From an uncultured Clostridium sp. (GTDB lineage Bacteria; Bacillota; Clostridia; Clostridiales; Clostridiaceae), in contig CAKVLD010000034.1 in assembly GCA_934755305.1 (NCBI GenBank), positions 1 to 32,608 on the forward strand: a stretch of DNA of 32,608 nucleotides. The letters are read 5' to 3'. This document shows, piece after piece, positions 23,084 through 31,473 of this stretch. The position numbers were made by a program, and so were the translations under genes. Within the stretch, counting starts at the first letter, position 1; each line of letters opens with the position of its first letter. The notes under the pieces are model-generated. The model had not been told where the DNA came from and did not search any database. It saw only the letters and a program-made list of their open reading frames with translations.

Positions 23084-24127
23084 TTATATTGTACTCCCTT
23101 TTACCAAAGTATTAATTTTTCCAGCAATCGATTGTAATTCCATAACCATATCAACTTTTCCTGTTTCATAGGCAGCTCTTGGCATGCCATAAATAACACA
23201 AGTTGATTTATCTTCTGAAATTGTTATACCTCCATTATCCTTAATCACTTCAGTACCATGAGCCCCATCACGTCCCATTCCAGTCAAGACTACTGAAAGT
23301 ATATTACCTTTATATACATCAACTGCTGATTCAAATAACTTGTCTACAGCTGGTCTTACCCCCCAAATAGGTGGTTCTTCATTTAAAGATATCTCATTAT
23401 TTTTACTAACAGTCATATGATAACCACCCTTAGCAATGTAAACAGTATTTTTCTCTATCTTCATACCATGTTCAGCTTCTACTATTCTTAGTGCACAAAG
23501 TGTATCTAGTCTATCAGCAAAAGCTTTAGTAAATCCTTTTGGCATATGTTGCACAACAAATACTGGTGCATTTAAATTTGCATCTAATTTTGTTAGTACA
23601 TTTTGTAATGCTTTAGGACCTCCTGTTGAAGCTCCTATCACTACTGCTTTAATTGGATTTTTAACTTTGTGTATTTCCGAATAAGTTGTTTTAAGAACTA
23701 AACTTTCTTCTTTATAATCTTTTTTACTTTTTGATATAGCTATTATTTTCTCTATCAAAATATTACCAAAAACACTACTATCTTTCATAATACTGATTGA
23801 AGGTTTTTCAACAAAATCTGTTGCTCCAAGTTCTAAACATTCTATTGTATGAACAGAATTTTCACTAGTTAAACTACTTAACATAATAACTGGACACAAT
23901 ATTCTCTTTTCCTTTAATACCTTTAGTGTTTCCACCCCATTCATAATAGGCATTTCTACGTCTAAAGTAATTATATCTGGTTTATATTTTTCATATTGAT
24001 CTATAAGCTCTTTACCATTTCTAAACTTTGCAACAACTTCTATATCATTATGAATTTCTAAACTATCTGTTATTATTCTTCGCATAAATGCAGAATCATC
24101 TACTACTGCCACTTTAATTTTTGACAT
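23084..24127 (-). CDS. cheB: Chemoreceptor methylesterase/glutaminase CheB
   Basis: CheB removes methyl groups from, and deamidates, chemoreceptors. In the 347 residues a receiver domain (1-125) starts IKVAVVDDSAFMRRIITDSL and has phosphoacceptor D56 (ITLDVEMPIMNG). The esterase domain (about 160-345) shows the full catalytic triad: S167 in VIGASTGGPKA, H194 in VVQHMPKGFT and D287 in LTGMGRDGAHG. AGGGGTGACATA precedes the ATG. It is coupled to cheR, its antagonist, with a 2-nt gap. Confidence 0.97.
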   Translation of the reverse strand: MSKIKVAVVDDSAFMRRIITDSLEIHNDIEVVAKFRNGKELIDQYEKYKPDIITLDVEMPIMNGVETLKVLKEKRILCPVIMLSSLTSENSVHTIECLELGATDFVEKPSISIMKDSSVFGNILIEKIIAISKSKKDYKEESLVLKTTYSEIHKVKNPIKAVVIGASTGGPKALQNVLTKLDANLNAPVFVVQHMPKGFTKAFADRLDTLCALRIVEAEHGMKIEKNTVYIAKGGYHMTVSKNNEISLNEEPPIWGVRPAVDKLFESAVDVYKGNILSVVLTGMGRDGAHGTEVIKDNGGITISEDKSTCVIYGMPRAAYETGKVDMVMELQSIAGKINTLVKGSTI

Positions 24128-24138
24128 TATGTCACCCC

Positions 24139-24621
24139 TTACAAAGTAATACTACCTTCTCCAACTATTTTTAGCAGTACTGTTCCATTCTCGGAATCTA
24201 AAATCATAGTTCTGCCTTTATTCCCCCCCGTATTTTCCGCTAAAATAGGTATTCCCTCCTTTGCCAAAGCCTTCTTAACAGCTTCTGCATTACGACTTCC
24301 AATATCACTAACCATGCTTTTATCTGAAAAATTAAACATAGATGCCCCACCTGCAATTTTAGCTACTAGGCCTCGCTTTTTACATCCTTTTTCCAACATT
24401 TTTTCTATCAAAATAGGAATTGCTAAATCTGCGAATTTTAATGGTTGAGTTACATTTTTGAATTGAGTACTATCAGGTAACATTATATGTGCAAGTCCTG
24501 CAACCTTTAAAGTTTTATCATACAAAGCTATGCCTATACATGATCCTAATCCTATAGTCATAATTTTTTCAGGATACACAACCAAATTCAAATCAGCTAT
24601 GCCCACCTTAACCTCACCCAT
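24139..24621 (-). CDS. cheD: Chemoreceptor glutamine deamidase CheD
   Basis: CheD deamidates receptor glutamines and stimulates CheC in return. In the 160 residues the catalytic C28 lies in TIGLGSCIGIALYD and H45 in LAHIMLPDS. The conserved third region appears as AKIAGGASMF and SDIGSRNAEAVKKALAKEGI. All active-site features are present. Small spacings of 10 and 11 nt to its neighbours place it firmly in the operon. Presence of both CheC and CheD indicates the Bacillus/Thermotoga type of adaptation. Confidence 0.96.
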   Translation of the reverse strand: MGEVKVGIADLNLVVYPEKIMTIGLGSCIGIALYDKTLKVAGLAHIMLPDSTQFKNVTQPLKFADLAIPILIEKMLEKGCKKRGLVAKIAGGASMFNFSDKSMVSDIGSRNAEAVKKALAKEGIPILAENTGGNKGRTMILDSENGTVLLKIVGEGSITL

Positions 24622-24631
24622 ATTTATCCCC

Positions 24632-25084
24632 CTAGAAAATTAATTCTTCTTCTTGATCAGACAAAACTTTATCTATATCTAAAAGAATAATTATTTCTCC
24701 ATTTAACTTTACTAGACCTTTTATATAATTTTTAGAAATTGCTGATGTTATTTTCGGTGCCTTTTCAAATATATCATTACTTATATCTGTTACTTCATAA
24801 ACAATATCAACGATTACTCCGAATTTATTTCCCCTTTTTATTACTATAATTTTCTTTTCTTCATAATTAACTTCATCATTACTAGAAAATTTAAATTTCT
24901 TACTAAGATTTAATATAGGTAATATTTCATCACCATAGTTAATAACACCTTCAACAAACTCTGGAACATCTGGCATCTTTGTTGGTTCAATATATCTAAG
25001 TATTCTTTCTACATCAGTAATATCAGTAGCATAATGTTCACCATTTAAGCTGAATATAAGAATTTTCATTTCTTTTTCTTCCAT
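24632..25084 (-). CDS. cheW: Chemotaxis coupling protein CheW (first copy, beside cheD)
   Basis: This is a 150-residue CheW-domain protein: KILIFSLNGEHYATDITDVE, RILRYIEPTKMPDVPEFVEG, VINYGDEILPILNLSKKFKF, ending in KGLVKLNGEIIILLDIDKVL with an acidic tail. The usual RG in 'GVINLRG' is YG here (GVINYGDE), a change at a contact position that the other CheW of the window does not share. GGAGGGTGGATT precedes the ATG at 25084. It is the second gene of the operon after fapA. It may be a coupler with altered receptor affinity. Confidence 0.9.
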   Translation of the reverse strand: MEEKEMKILIFSLNGEHYATDITDVERILRYIEPTKMPDVPEFVEGVINYGDEILPILNLSKKFKFSSNDEVNYEEKKIIVIKRGNKFGVIVDIVYEVTDISNDIFEKAPKITSAISKNYIKGLVKLNGEIIILLDIDKVLSDQEEELIF

Positions 25085-25095
25085 AATCCACCCTC

Positions 25096-27039
25096 CTATA
25101 GTACAAATTTTTCCACTTCTATTTCTCCATCCTTGTTCACGAATGCCTTAACATCCTTAGATGCACTTTCTAGTAAGTAGCGTCTTTCTCCAAATATAAA
25201 AACACTATTTTGGTATGCTATATCAGCTGTTATAATACCATTCTTAGGTACTTTAAGTATAGTTGATACCCCAGCTATACTACCTATTATTTTAGCTTTT
25301 ATATTATTTCCGGCCTCCAATATCCCGCCCCTAGCTACTGCACCATCAGCAAAAAACTCTATATTACCTTTAGCATTTAAATTAGAAACATATTCTCCTT
25401 TACCAGTTACAAATATATTTCCTGTACTTTGAGCTTTCACATCTTGGCAATAGCCTAAATAAATATCTATAGGCTGAGTAGTTTTGCTTATCTCAATTTC
25501 TATTTCATTATCTATACATTTTATTAATTCGAACAATTCATCAGAATACTTTATACCTAATGGACCATATCCTATAATCTTTTCTTTTAATCCCTTTTTA
25601 ATATTATTAATTTCATCCCCTTCAACGGTATTATCTCCTATAATCTTCAGTGCTTTTTGTGGAACTTTCTTAAACTTACTTTCTATCAATAATTTTACAA
25701 CTTCACCATCTGATTTTGATAAATTTCCTCCAAGCCTCTTTCTTAACTCTTTTGCTGCCATAATAATACCATTTAAATCTTTATTTAGACTTGTCAATAC
25801 TTCTATATGATCTTGTAAATTCAAATCATCTGCCCCAACTGTTATATTAGAATTTATAGAACTTCCTTGAATAGTGACTTCACCTTGAGCTTTAATTGTT
25901 GCAGTTTCAACATTCTTTTGAATAAGGATACTGTTTCCTGCCTTAACTTCCATACCTTCTTTTACACTTTTACTTATAATTACATCTCCTGAAAAATCAA
26001 CATTTCCGCTTTTTATATCTACATCTGTAGATATATTTAAAATTTCATTTACATAAAAAACTCCACCTTTTACTGAAGGGCATCCTTCAGCTGTAGCAAT
26101 TACTTTATTCCCCTCAACTTTACATCCACTACTAGCTCTTAAAACTACTTCTTTTTTCAACTTTCTTTTTATATCAACATCAAATATATTTTTCCCATCA
26201 ATCCCTTCTTTACCCAATACCACTTCTGCTAATATATCTCCTTCATTTACATGAGCCAAAGAATACATATTTCTATAGTCTACTTTTTCATTAGAATCAG
26301 CTTGTACATTTCTATTAGTCTTTTCAAAATTTATTTTTAATGTATCATTTTCGTCATTAACTGCTTCAATTCCTTTTGCTATAAGTAAATCCTCTATATC
26401 TACTGCATTTGAAGCTTTATTAATTGCCTCTTCTATTATTCCAAACTTTATACCTCTTTCTTCTAAAGCTTGTCTCACTTCTTCTTTTGAATATGCAGGT
26501 GGCATTTCTCCATTTTTAAACTTCTTTTTTATCTTTATTCTAGTACCTGACCTTTTCCCCTCTATATCCAATATCTTTTCAGGAGTATAGGATACATTAG
26601 CCCTACACTCCATACTTCTCTTATCAATAGTAAGGTTTAATGCTCTTTTAGCATTTTCTTTTGTTATAATAAATCTTATGTCATCTTTTGCTGTACATTT
26701 AGTTTGATTACTAACCTTTTCATCATTAACATAAATTTCAATTCCCTCTTCAAAATCTAATGTCAATTCAGTTTCTTCATCAATATTCTGTATTACTATT
26801 TTATCGTCTTGAATTAATACATCATTATTAGTAATTGTTTTCTCAATTTCCACCTCTTCTTCTTGTTCCATATCTTCATCCTCTTTTGAATAAATAACAT
26901 TTATGGCGCATTTTTTTCTAAACCAACCCTTTTCTTCACTTATAATTTCATATGTGAATTGATTTCTTTCTACGTTTAATTCTTTTTCTGCCTTTTCTAA
27001 ACACTCTTCTAAGGTTCTTCCCCAATACTTATAATTCAT
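25096..27039 (-). CDS. FapA/DUF342 family protein with N-terminal Jag-type domain
   Basis: This 647-residue protein starts with a Jag-N-like domain (1-50: GRTLEECLEKAEKELNVERN, then ISEEKGWFRKKCAI). An acidic stretch follows, then a helical region near 180-230. The DUF342/FapA region with its repeated beta strands (VDIKSGNVDFSGDVIISKSV, VKAGNSILIQKNVETATIKA, GNIEFFADGAVARGGILEAG) continues to the end and probably forms a beta-helix. A DUF342 protein called FapA affects flagellar assembly or localisation in Vibrio; its role in clostridia is not settled. It is the first gene of the chemotaxis operon, 11 nt before cheW, behind a likely sigma-A promoter. There is no signal peptide or membrane segment, so it is cytoplasmic. 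Confidence 0.88.
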   Translation of the reverse strand: MNYKYWGRTLEECLEKAEKELNVERNQFTYEIISEEKGWFRKKCAINVIYSKEDEDMEQEEEVEIEKTITNNDVLIQDDKIVIQNIDEETELTLDFEEGIEIYVNDEKVSNQTKCTAKDDIRFIITKENAKRALNLTIDKRSMECRANVSYTPEKILDIEGKRSGTRIKIKKKFKNGEMPPAYSKEEVRQALEERGIKFGIIEEAINKASNAVDIEDLLIAKGIEAVNDENDTLKINFEKTNRNVQADSNEKVDYRNMYSLAHVNEGDILAEVVLGKEGIDGKNIFDVDIKRKLKKEVVLRASSGCKVEGNKVIATAEGCPSVKGGVFYVNEILNISTDVDIKSGNVDFSGDVIISKSVKEGMEVKAGNSILIQKNVETATIKAQGEVTIQGSSINSNITVGADDLNLQDHIEVLTSLNKDLNGIIMAAKELRKRLGGNLSKSDGEVVKLLIESKFKKVPQKALKIIGDNTVEGDEINNIKKGLKEKIIGYGPLGIKYSDELFELIKCIDNEIEIEISKTTQPIDIYLGYCQDVKAQSTGNIFVTGKGEYVSNLNAKGNIEFFADGAVARGGILEAGNNIKAKIIGSIAGVSTILKVPKNGIITADIAYQNSVFIFGERRYLLESASKDVKAFVNKDGEIEVEKFVL

Positions 27040-27068
27040 AATTAATCATCCCCTACTTTTCTTACTTA

Positions 27069-27097
27069 AATATAACATATCCATAACATTGTTTAAA
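27069..27097 (-). promoter_or_regulatory. Probable sigma-A promoter of the fapA-che-fliM-fliY operon
   Basis: On the minus strand TTTAAA (27097-27092) and TATATT (27074-27069) are 17 nt apart, matching four and five of six consensus bases. The same place also reads TAAA-N17-TATATT, but the sigma-D -10 (CGATAA) is absent, so sigma-A is preferred. A very AT-rich hairpin at 27102-27123 between the aminotransferase stop and this promoter could be a weak terminator. Confidence 0.45.
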
Positions 27098-27130
27098 TAA
27101 AAGAAAATATTTAATATTTTTCTATTTACT

Positions 27131-27928
27131 TTAGTTCAAATATATTGAAATCTTTGTTTTAAACATCTCCATTAGTTTGAGTAAAACTTCATTTTTTACA
27201 TTAAACTCTATATCTCCCACACTTCTTATAGGTAAAATATCCGGTGATGTCCCAGTTATAAACATAGCATCATAATCTTTAAGAGTATTCACATCAACAT
27301 TTTTTTCTATAACATTCATTTTATCTTTTCTAGCCATATTTATTATTTCTGTTCTAGTAACACCAGGAAGTACCTTTTCTACTTTTGAAGTAATTATAGA
27401 ATCTTTCTTTATCAAAAAAATATTTGATTTACTCCCCTCAGTAATTAAATTGTTATGATCTATTAATATTGCTTCAAAAGCTTTCTTCTCTTTCAATTTT
27501 TTATTAACTTTATTTCTAAATTCTGAATTAACAATTTTAGCATTAGGATTATTTCTCTCCCCAAAATAGAGAATTGTATTTACTCCCTCATCATACATTT
27601 CTTTAGTTGGATATGAATGTTTTATAAAGAAAATCCTTATCTCTTTGTTCTTTATTCCATATATAATTTTTATATTTCCTATAGCTTTATTATTAGCATT
27701 AATTAATTTTAATATTAAGTTTTTCAACTCATCTTCTTTAATATATAAATTACCTTTAACTAAAGTACATGAATTTTTTAATCGTTTATAATGTTCTTCA
27801 TAAAATAATGGTTTGCTATCTATAATTTTTATCACTTCGTATATGTATGTATCACTAATCGGCTCCTGCCACTTACAAATGCCTTCTACCACTCCATCTT
27901 TTACATAAAACTTATCAATAGCTTCCAA
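27131..27928 (-). CDS. Class IV PLP-dependent aminotransferase
   Basis: This 265-residue fold-type IV enzyme belongs to the group of branched-chain aminotransferase, D-alanine aminotransferase and 4-amino-4-deoxychorismate lyase. The likely PLP lysine is K131, aligned with the conserved Lys by its distance to FEAILIDHNN. E165 lies in LITEGSKSNIFLI and the PLP phosphate region in VLPGVTRTEI. The flank of the lysine (NAKIVNSEFRNK) departs from the common K-T/S-x-x-Y/L pattern, so the substrate cannot be named. The start is TTG at 27928 with GGAGGG 7 nt upstream; no better ATG exists nearby. It follows the HAD phosphatase gene by 16 nt, so the two are probably co-transcribed. Confidence 0.85.
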   Translation of the reverse strand: MEAIDKFYVKDGVVEGICKWQEPISDTYIYEVIKIIDSKPLFYEEHYKRLKNSCTLVKGNLYIKEDELKNLILKLINANNKAIGNIKIIYGIKNKEIRIFFIKHSYPTKEMYDEGVNTILYFGERNNPNAKIVNSEFRNKVNKKLKEKKAFEAILIDHNNLITEGSKSNIFLIKKDSIITSKVEKVLPGVTRTEIINMARKDKMNVIEKNVDVNTLKDYDAMFITGTSPDILPIRSVGDIEFNVKNEVLLKLMEMFKTKISIYLN

Positions 27929-27944
27929 AACTTATCCCTCCTCA

Positions 27945-28583
27945 CTATTTCCATTTTAAAATTTCTATTTCATTTTTCTTTTTATAATTTATTAAATACG
28001 GATTTCCTACAAGATTTAATAAAGGTGTATCTGATAACGAATCTGAAAACATATATGAATTTTCAAAATCAACTTCTATCCCTTCTGCATCTAAAACTTC
28101 TTTTAATCTTTTAACTTTTTCTTCTCCTTTGCAATTTTCACCACTCATTCTTCTAGTAAATTTTCCATTACTGAAATCAAATCTTGTTCCTATTATTTTA
28201 TCAACTTCTTTTATATTATATAATTCATATAGGTAAAATTCTGGAGATGCTGATATTAAATAAATATCACAACCTTCCTTTTTTAGTTTTTTCATCATTT
28301 CTAATGAATCTTTATATAATATCTTACTTAATCTATTTTTATAAAACCTACTCATTAGTTCTCTAAATTCTTTTTCATCCATGTTTTCTAAGAACTTAAG
28401 GAATATTTCTTTAACTTGTTTTTCATTATATACATTACAAACATACATAAGGCCACCAAAAATAGCTCTAGGTAAAAATATTAAATTTTTTTTATTTTCT
28501 TCTATACTATATTTGTATAATTCCATTAATGTTTCTTTTTTAGTTATAGTATAATCCACATCAAATATTGCTAACCTTTTCAT
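27945..28583 (-). CDS. HAD-IB family phosphatase
   Basis: This 212-residue HAD-superfamily hydrolase of subclass IB (SerB-like) has all four motifs. These are the nucleophile and acid/base D8 and D10 (AIFDVDYTIT), S111 in YLISASPEF, K156 in CKGEEKVKRL and D181/D185 in MFSDSLSDTPLL. A helical cap domain (about 15-85) includes LMELYKYSIEENKKNLIFLP. Members act on phosphoserine or other small phosphomonoesters; the substrate is not determinable here. GGAGGAGTAAA precedes the ATG. It forms a two-gene unit with the class IV aminotransferase. Confidence 0.88.
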   Translation of the reverse strand: MKRLAIFDVDYTITKKETLMELYKYSIEENKKNLIFLPRAIFGGLMYVCNVYNEKQVKEIFLKFLENMDEKEFRELMSRFYKNRLSKILYKDSLEMMKKLKKEGCDIYLISASPEFYLYELYNIKEVDKIIGTRFDFSNGKFTRRMSGENCKGEEKVKRLKEVLDAEGIEVDFENSYMFSDSLSDTPLLNLVGNPYLINYKKKNEIEILKWK

Positions 28584-28664
28584 TTTACTCCTCCAGCTTT
28601 TTACTTACTATATATATATTATATTTCATTTTAGAAATTAATTCTATTAATCTTATCTTATTAG

Positions 28665-28713
28665 AAAAAAAAAGTAAGAGATATTACAAAAATTTTATAA
28701 TACCTCTTACTTT
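28665..28713 (-). terminator. Terminator after the aspartate aminotransferase gene
   Basis: AAAGTAAGAG pairs with CTCTTACTTT (10 pairs), then TATTA with TAATA inside, and on the minus strand a run of nine T follows. It begins about 24 nt past the stop and ends the PHP-aminotransferase unit. Confidence 0.88.
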
Positions 28714-28736
28714 ATCTTATAGATCTACTCTATTAA

Positions 28737-29936
28737 CTACTTTCTATTTAATTTTTCCAAAAAACTTTCTATTCTATCTAATCCTTTTTTAATCATATCC
28801 ATAGATGTAGCATAAGATAATCTCACATAATTATCTAGTCCAAATCCCGCTCCTGGAACCACTGCAACTTTTTCTTCATCTAAAAGTTTCTCTGCAAACT
28901 CAACTGAAGTTTTAATTTCTGCCCCATAAAAACTCTTATTTAAATATTTTTGTATATTTATCATTACATAAAATGCTCCTGAAGGTCTTATACACGTAAT
29001 ATCCTCCATCTTTTCTATTCTTTCAAGCATATAATTTCTTCTTTTTTCAAATTCAATAATCATAGCTTTTTGATCTTCGTCCACTCCATTTAATGCTGCT
29101 ACTGCTGCATATTGAGCTATGGAATTAGTATTTGAAGACATATGGCTTTGTATACTTTTCATTAATTTTATTATTTCTTTATTAGCTGCTACATAACCAA
29201 GTCTCCATCCAGTCATAGCATAAGCCTTAGATAACCCATTAATAACTATTGTTCTATTATAAGCATCCTCTGATAAACTTGCTATACTAACATGCTTTTC
29301 TCCATCGTAAATTAATTTTTCATAAATTTCATCTGATATAATAAGCAAGTTATTATTTTTAGCAAAATTAGCTATAACTTCTAACTCCTCTTTACTATAT
29401 ACTGTTCCCGTTGGATTATTAGGACTATTTATAACTATTGCTTTAGTTTTATCTGTTACTGCAGAATTTAAAGATTCAATAGTATACTTATAATTGTTCT
29501 CTTTTGAAGTTTCTACAACAACAGGAACTCCATCTGCCAATCTAACTAATTCAGGATAACTAACCCAATAAGGTGCTGCAATTAGAACTTCATCTCCTGG
29601 ATTTAAAATTGCCAAAAAAGAATTTGCTAAACATTGTTTTGCTCCTGTAGATACAACTATTTGATCAGGTGTATATTTCAAACCATTATCCCTATAAAAT
29701 TTATCACAAACAGCTTTTCTAAGCTCTGGTATTCCTGGTGTCTCAGTATATTTTGTCTTTCCTTCTTCCATAGCCTTAATAGCCGCTTTAATAATATGTT
29801 CAGGCGTATTAAAATCTGGCTCCCCAACACCAAAGCTCACTACATCAATTCCTTTACTTTTTAATTCTTTTGCTTTTGTAGTAATAGCTAAAGTAATTGA
29901 TGGTGTTATATTTTTAGCCTTTTTTGAATATATCAT
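28737..29936 (-). CDS. aspB: Aspartate aminotransferase, class I
   Basis: This PLP enzyme is predicted to interconvert aspartate + 2-oxoglutarate and oxaloacetate + glutamate. It has 399 residues and is closely similar along its length to Bacillus AspB as I recall it. It begins MIYSKKAKNITPSITLAITT and has GVGEPDFNTPEHI, N174 (SPNNPTG), D202/Y205 (SDEIYEKLIY) and the PLP Lys K237 (NGLSKAYAMTGWRLGY). The substrate-binding Arg is in YVRLSYATS. The ATG overlaps the stop of the PHP gene by four bases (ATGA) and GGAGGAGATAAA lies upstream. Substrate preference among aromatic and acidic amino acids is not certain. Confidence 0.9.
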   Translation of the reverse strand: MIYSKKAKNITPSITLAITTKAKELKSKGIDVVSFGVGEPDFNTPEHIIKAAIKAMEEGKTKYTETPGIPELRKAVCDKFYRDNGLKYTPDQIVVSTGAKQCLANSFLAILNPGDEVLIAAPYWVSYPELVRLADGVPVVVETSKENNYKYTIESLNSAVTDKTKAIVINSPNNPTGTVYSKEELEVIANFAKNNNLLIISDEIYEKLIYDGEKHVSIASLSEDAYNRTIVINGLSKAYAMTGWRLGYVAANKEIIKLMKSIQSHMSSNTNSIAQYAAVAALNGVDEDQKAMIIEFEKRRNYMLERIEKMEDITCIRPSGAFYVMINIQKYLNKSFYGAEIKTSVEFAEKLLDEEKVAVVPGAGFGLDNYVRLSYATSMDMIKKGLDRIESFLEKLNRK

Positions 29937-30775
29937 TTTATCTCCTCCATTATTGCTTTTTGCTTATAATTAATTATTTTACTAAATAACTTTTCTGATA
30001 TTCCATGTGTCCCCAAAAAACACTCTCCATATTTATTACCATGAAAATCACTTCCCCCAGTTATTAATAATCTGTGTTTTTTACTTATATTATACAAACT
30101 ATTAGTTTCTTCTACTGTATGACTTGGATGATATACCTCAACACCATTTAACCCATACCTTTTTAAATCTAATATCACTTTTTCTAAATAAATCTTAGGG
30201 TAACACTTTCCTAAATGTGCTATGACAGAAATTCCTCCACAATCCTTAATTATATTAAGAACTTTTTTATAATCTTCCTTATATCCACTAACATAAGCAC
30301 ATCTATCTTTCATTAAATATTTGTCAAAAGCTTCTTTTATATTTTTAACATAACCTTTTCTAACCATTTCTTTTGCAATATTCCCTCTGCCTAAAGAAAT
30401 ATTTTCTTTCACTATTAAATCTTCTATATCTATTTTTATATGTATCTTATCTAATTTATTTAATATTTCTTCTACTCTCTTCTTACGTTTTTCTCTTAAT
30501 AAATCAATAAACCTTTTAAGTTCTTCATTTTCTATATCAATAAAATAAGCTAATATATGTATCTCCGCACCATTATAATTTGAACTAAACTCTACTCCTG
30601 GTATAATTGTTATTTCTTCAATATCTCTAGTAGTTATATATTGAGCAGCTATAGAATCATGATCAGTTATAGATATATACTTAATACCTTTATCTATAGA
30701 ATACTTTACTATTTCTTCAGGAGATAAATATCCATCTGAATAACAAGAATGAATATGTAAATCTGCGAATTTCAT
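29933..30775 (-). CDS. PHP-domain metal-dependent phosphoesterase
   Basis: This 280-residue PHP-domain protein retains the metal-binding motifs: H7 and H9 (FADLHIHSCYSDG, D14), SITDHDS at 35-41, PGVEFSSNYNGAEIHILAY, VIAHLGKCYP, VEVYHPSHT and GGSDFHGNKYG. This is the arrangement of the YciV/RNase AM type (3',5'-nucleoside bisphosphate phosphatase and 5'-3' exonuclease on oligoribonucleotides). Which of these activities applies cannot be told. AAGGGATAAAG precedes the ATG. It is overlapped by the aminotransferase gene downstream, so the two are translationally coupled although their functions look unrelated. Confidence 0.9.
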   Translation of the reverse strand: MKFADLHIHSCYSDGYLSPEEIVKYSIDKGIKYISITDHDSIAAQYITTRDIEEITIIPGVEFSSNYNGAEIHILAYFIDIENEELKRFIDLLREKRKKRVEEILNKLDKIHIKIDIEDLIVKENISLGRGNIAKEMVRKGYVKNIKEAFDKYLMKDRCAYVSGYKEDYKKVLNIIKDCGGISVIAHLGKCYPKIYLEKVILDLKRYGLNGVEVYHPSHTVEETNSLYNISKKHRLLITGGSDFHGNKYGECFLGTHGISEKLFSKIINYKQKAIMEEIK

Positions 30776-30847
30776 CTTTATCCCTTCTTATAATATATAA
30801 AAAATTCATATAAACATTTACTGTTATTTTTTATCTTTAGCCTTATT

Positions 30848-30887
30848 AAAAAACCTTTGTGACATTTATTAACAAGTATCACAAAGG
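30848..30887 (-). terminator. Terminator after the DUF1292 gene
   Basis: CCTTTGTGA pairs perfectly with TCACAAAGG across a 16-nt loop, and on the minus strand six T follow. It lies about 80 nt after the stop codon. Confidence 0.9.
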
Positions 30888-30969
30888 CATATTTTCTAGT
30901 TTCATTCTTCCTTCATGCTAATAAGTATAAATTTATTTTACATAAATATTAAAGAACTTTCCTAATATT

Positions 30970-31308
30970 CTATTTTTCCACTAATTCTTCATTGTAATAA
31001 GTTGCTACTCTATTGAATTCTTCTTCATCTGGCACAACTAATTCTTCACCAACTGATTTAAACATATATACTGACTCGTCTTCTGGATTTTGAGCTAATA
31101 CATATTCGCTTTCTTCATATTCAAAAGCATCGATAATAGGGCAAGATACAACATTTCCGTTATCGTCTTCTAAATCAATTACAAAGCTTTCTTCATGATC
31201 ATGATCGTGTCCACATCCGCATCCACAACCTTCATGTTCATGATGGTGTTCATGTTCGTGACTTCCACATCCGCATCCACATCCACATTTATCTAGTTCT
31301 TTATCCAT
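30970..31308 (-). CDS. DUF1292 protein with Cys/His-rich metal-binding head
   Basis: The 112 residues fall in two parts. Residues 45-112 match the DUF1292 family by pattern (IDLEDDNGNVVSCPIIDAFE, YVLAQNPEDESVYMFKSV, ending ELVVPDEEEFNRVATYYNEE). Residues 8-38 alternate CGCGCGC, HEHEHHHEHE, GCGCGCG and HDHDHE, giving seven Cys and nine His, a likely metal-binding tract. DUF1292 proteins are common in Firmicutes and of unknown function. GGAGGTATTTAAA precedes the ATG. The gene is monocistronic, between two terminators. A weak TACAAT box at 31342-31347 may be its -10; no good -35 is visible. Confidence 0.88.
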   Translation of the reverse strand: MDKELDKCGCGCGCGSHEHEHHHEHEGCGCGCGHDHDHEESFVIDLEDDNGNVVSCPIIDAFEYEESEYVLAQNPEDESVYMFKSVGEELVVPDEEEFNRVATYYNEELVEK

Positions 31309-31433
31309 TTTAAATACCTCCTAGGTTATAGTCTTATTCTCATTGTACCCTTATTTCCCTTAAAATAAAAGTATTAATTGAAAATAATTTTAATTAATAC
31401 GTTTTTAGTTCCATTCCTAGAAAGTTTTATTTA

Positions 31434-31465
31434 TAAAAAGAAGCGAGTTTTAAAAACCCGCTTCT
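31434..31465 (-). terminator. Terminator of the pyruvate:ferredoxin oxidoreductase gene
   Basis: AGAAGCG pairs with CGCTTCT, extended inward by a mismatch and one G-C pair. On the minus strand a T-rich run follows. It lies 8 nt after the stop codon. Confidence 0.88.
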
Positions 31466-31473
31466 AAAATTTA

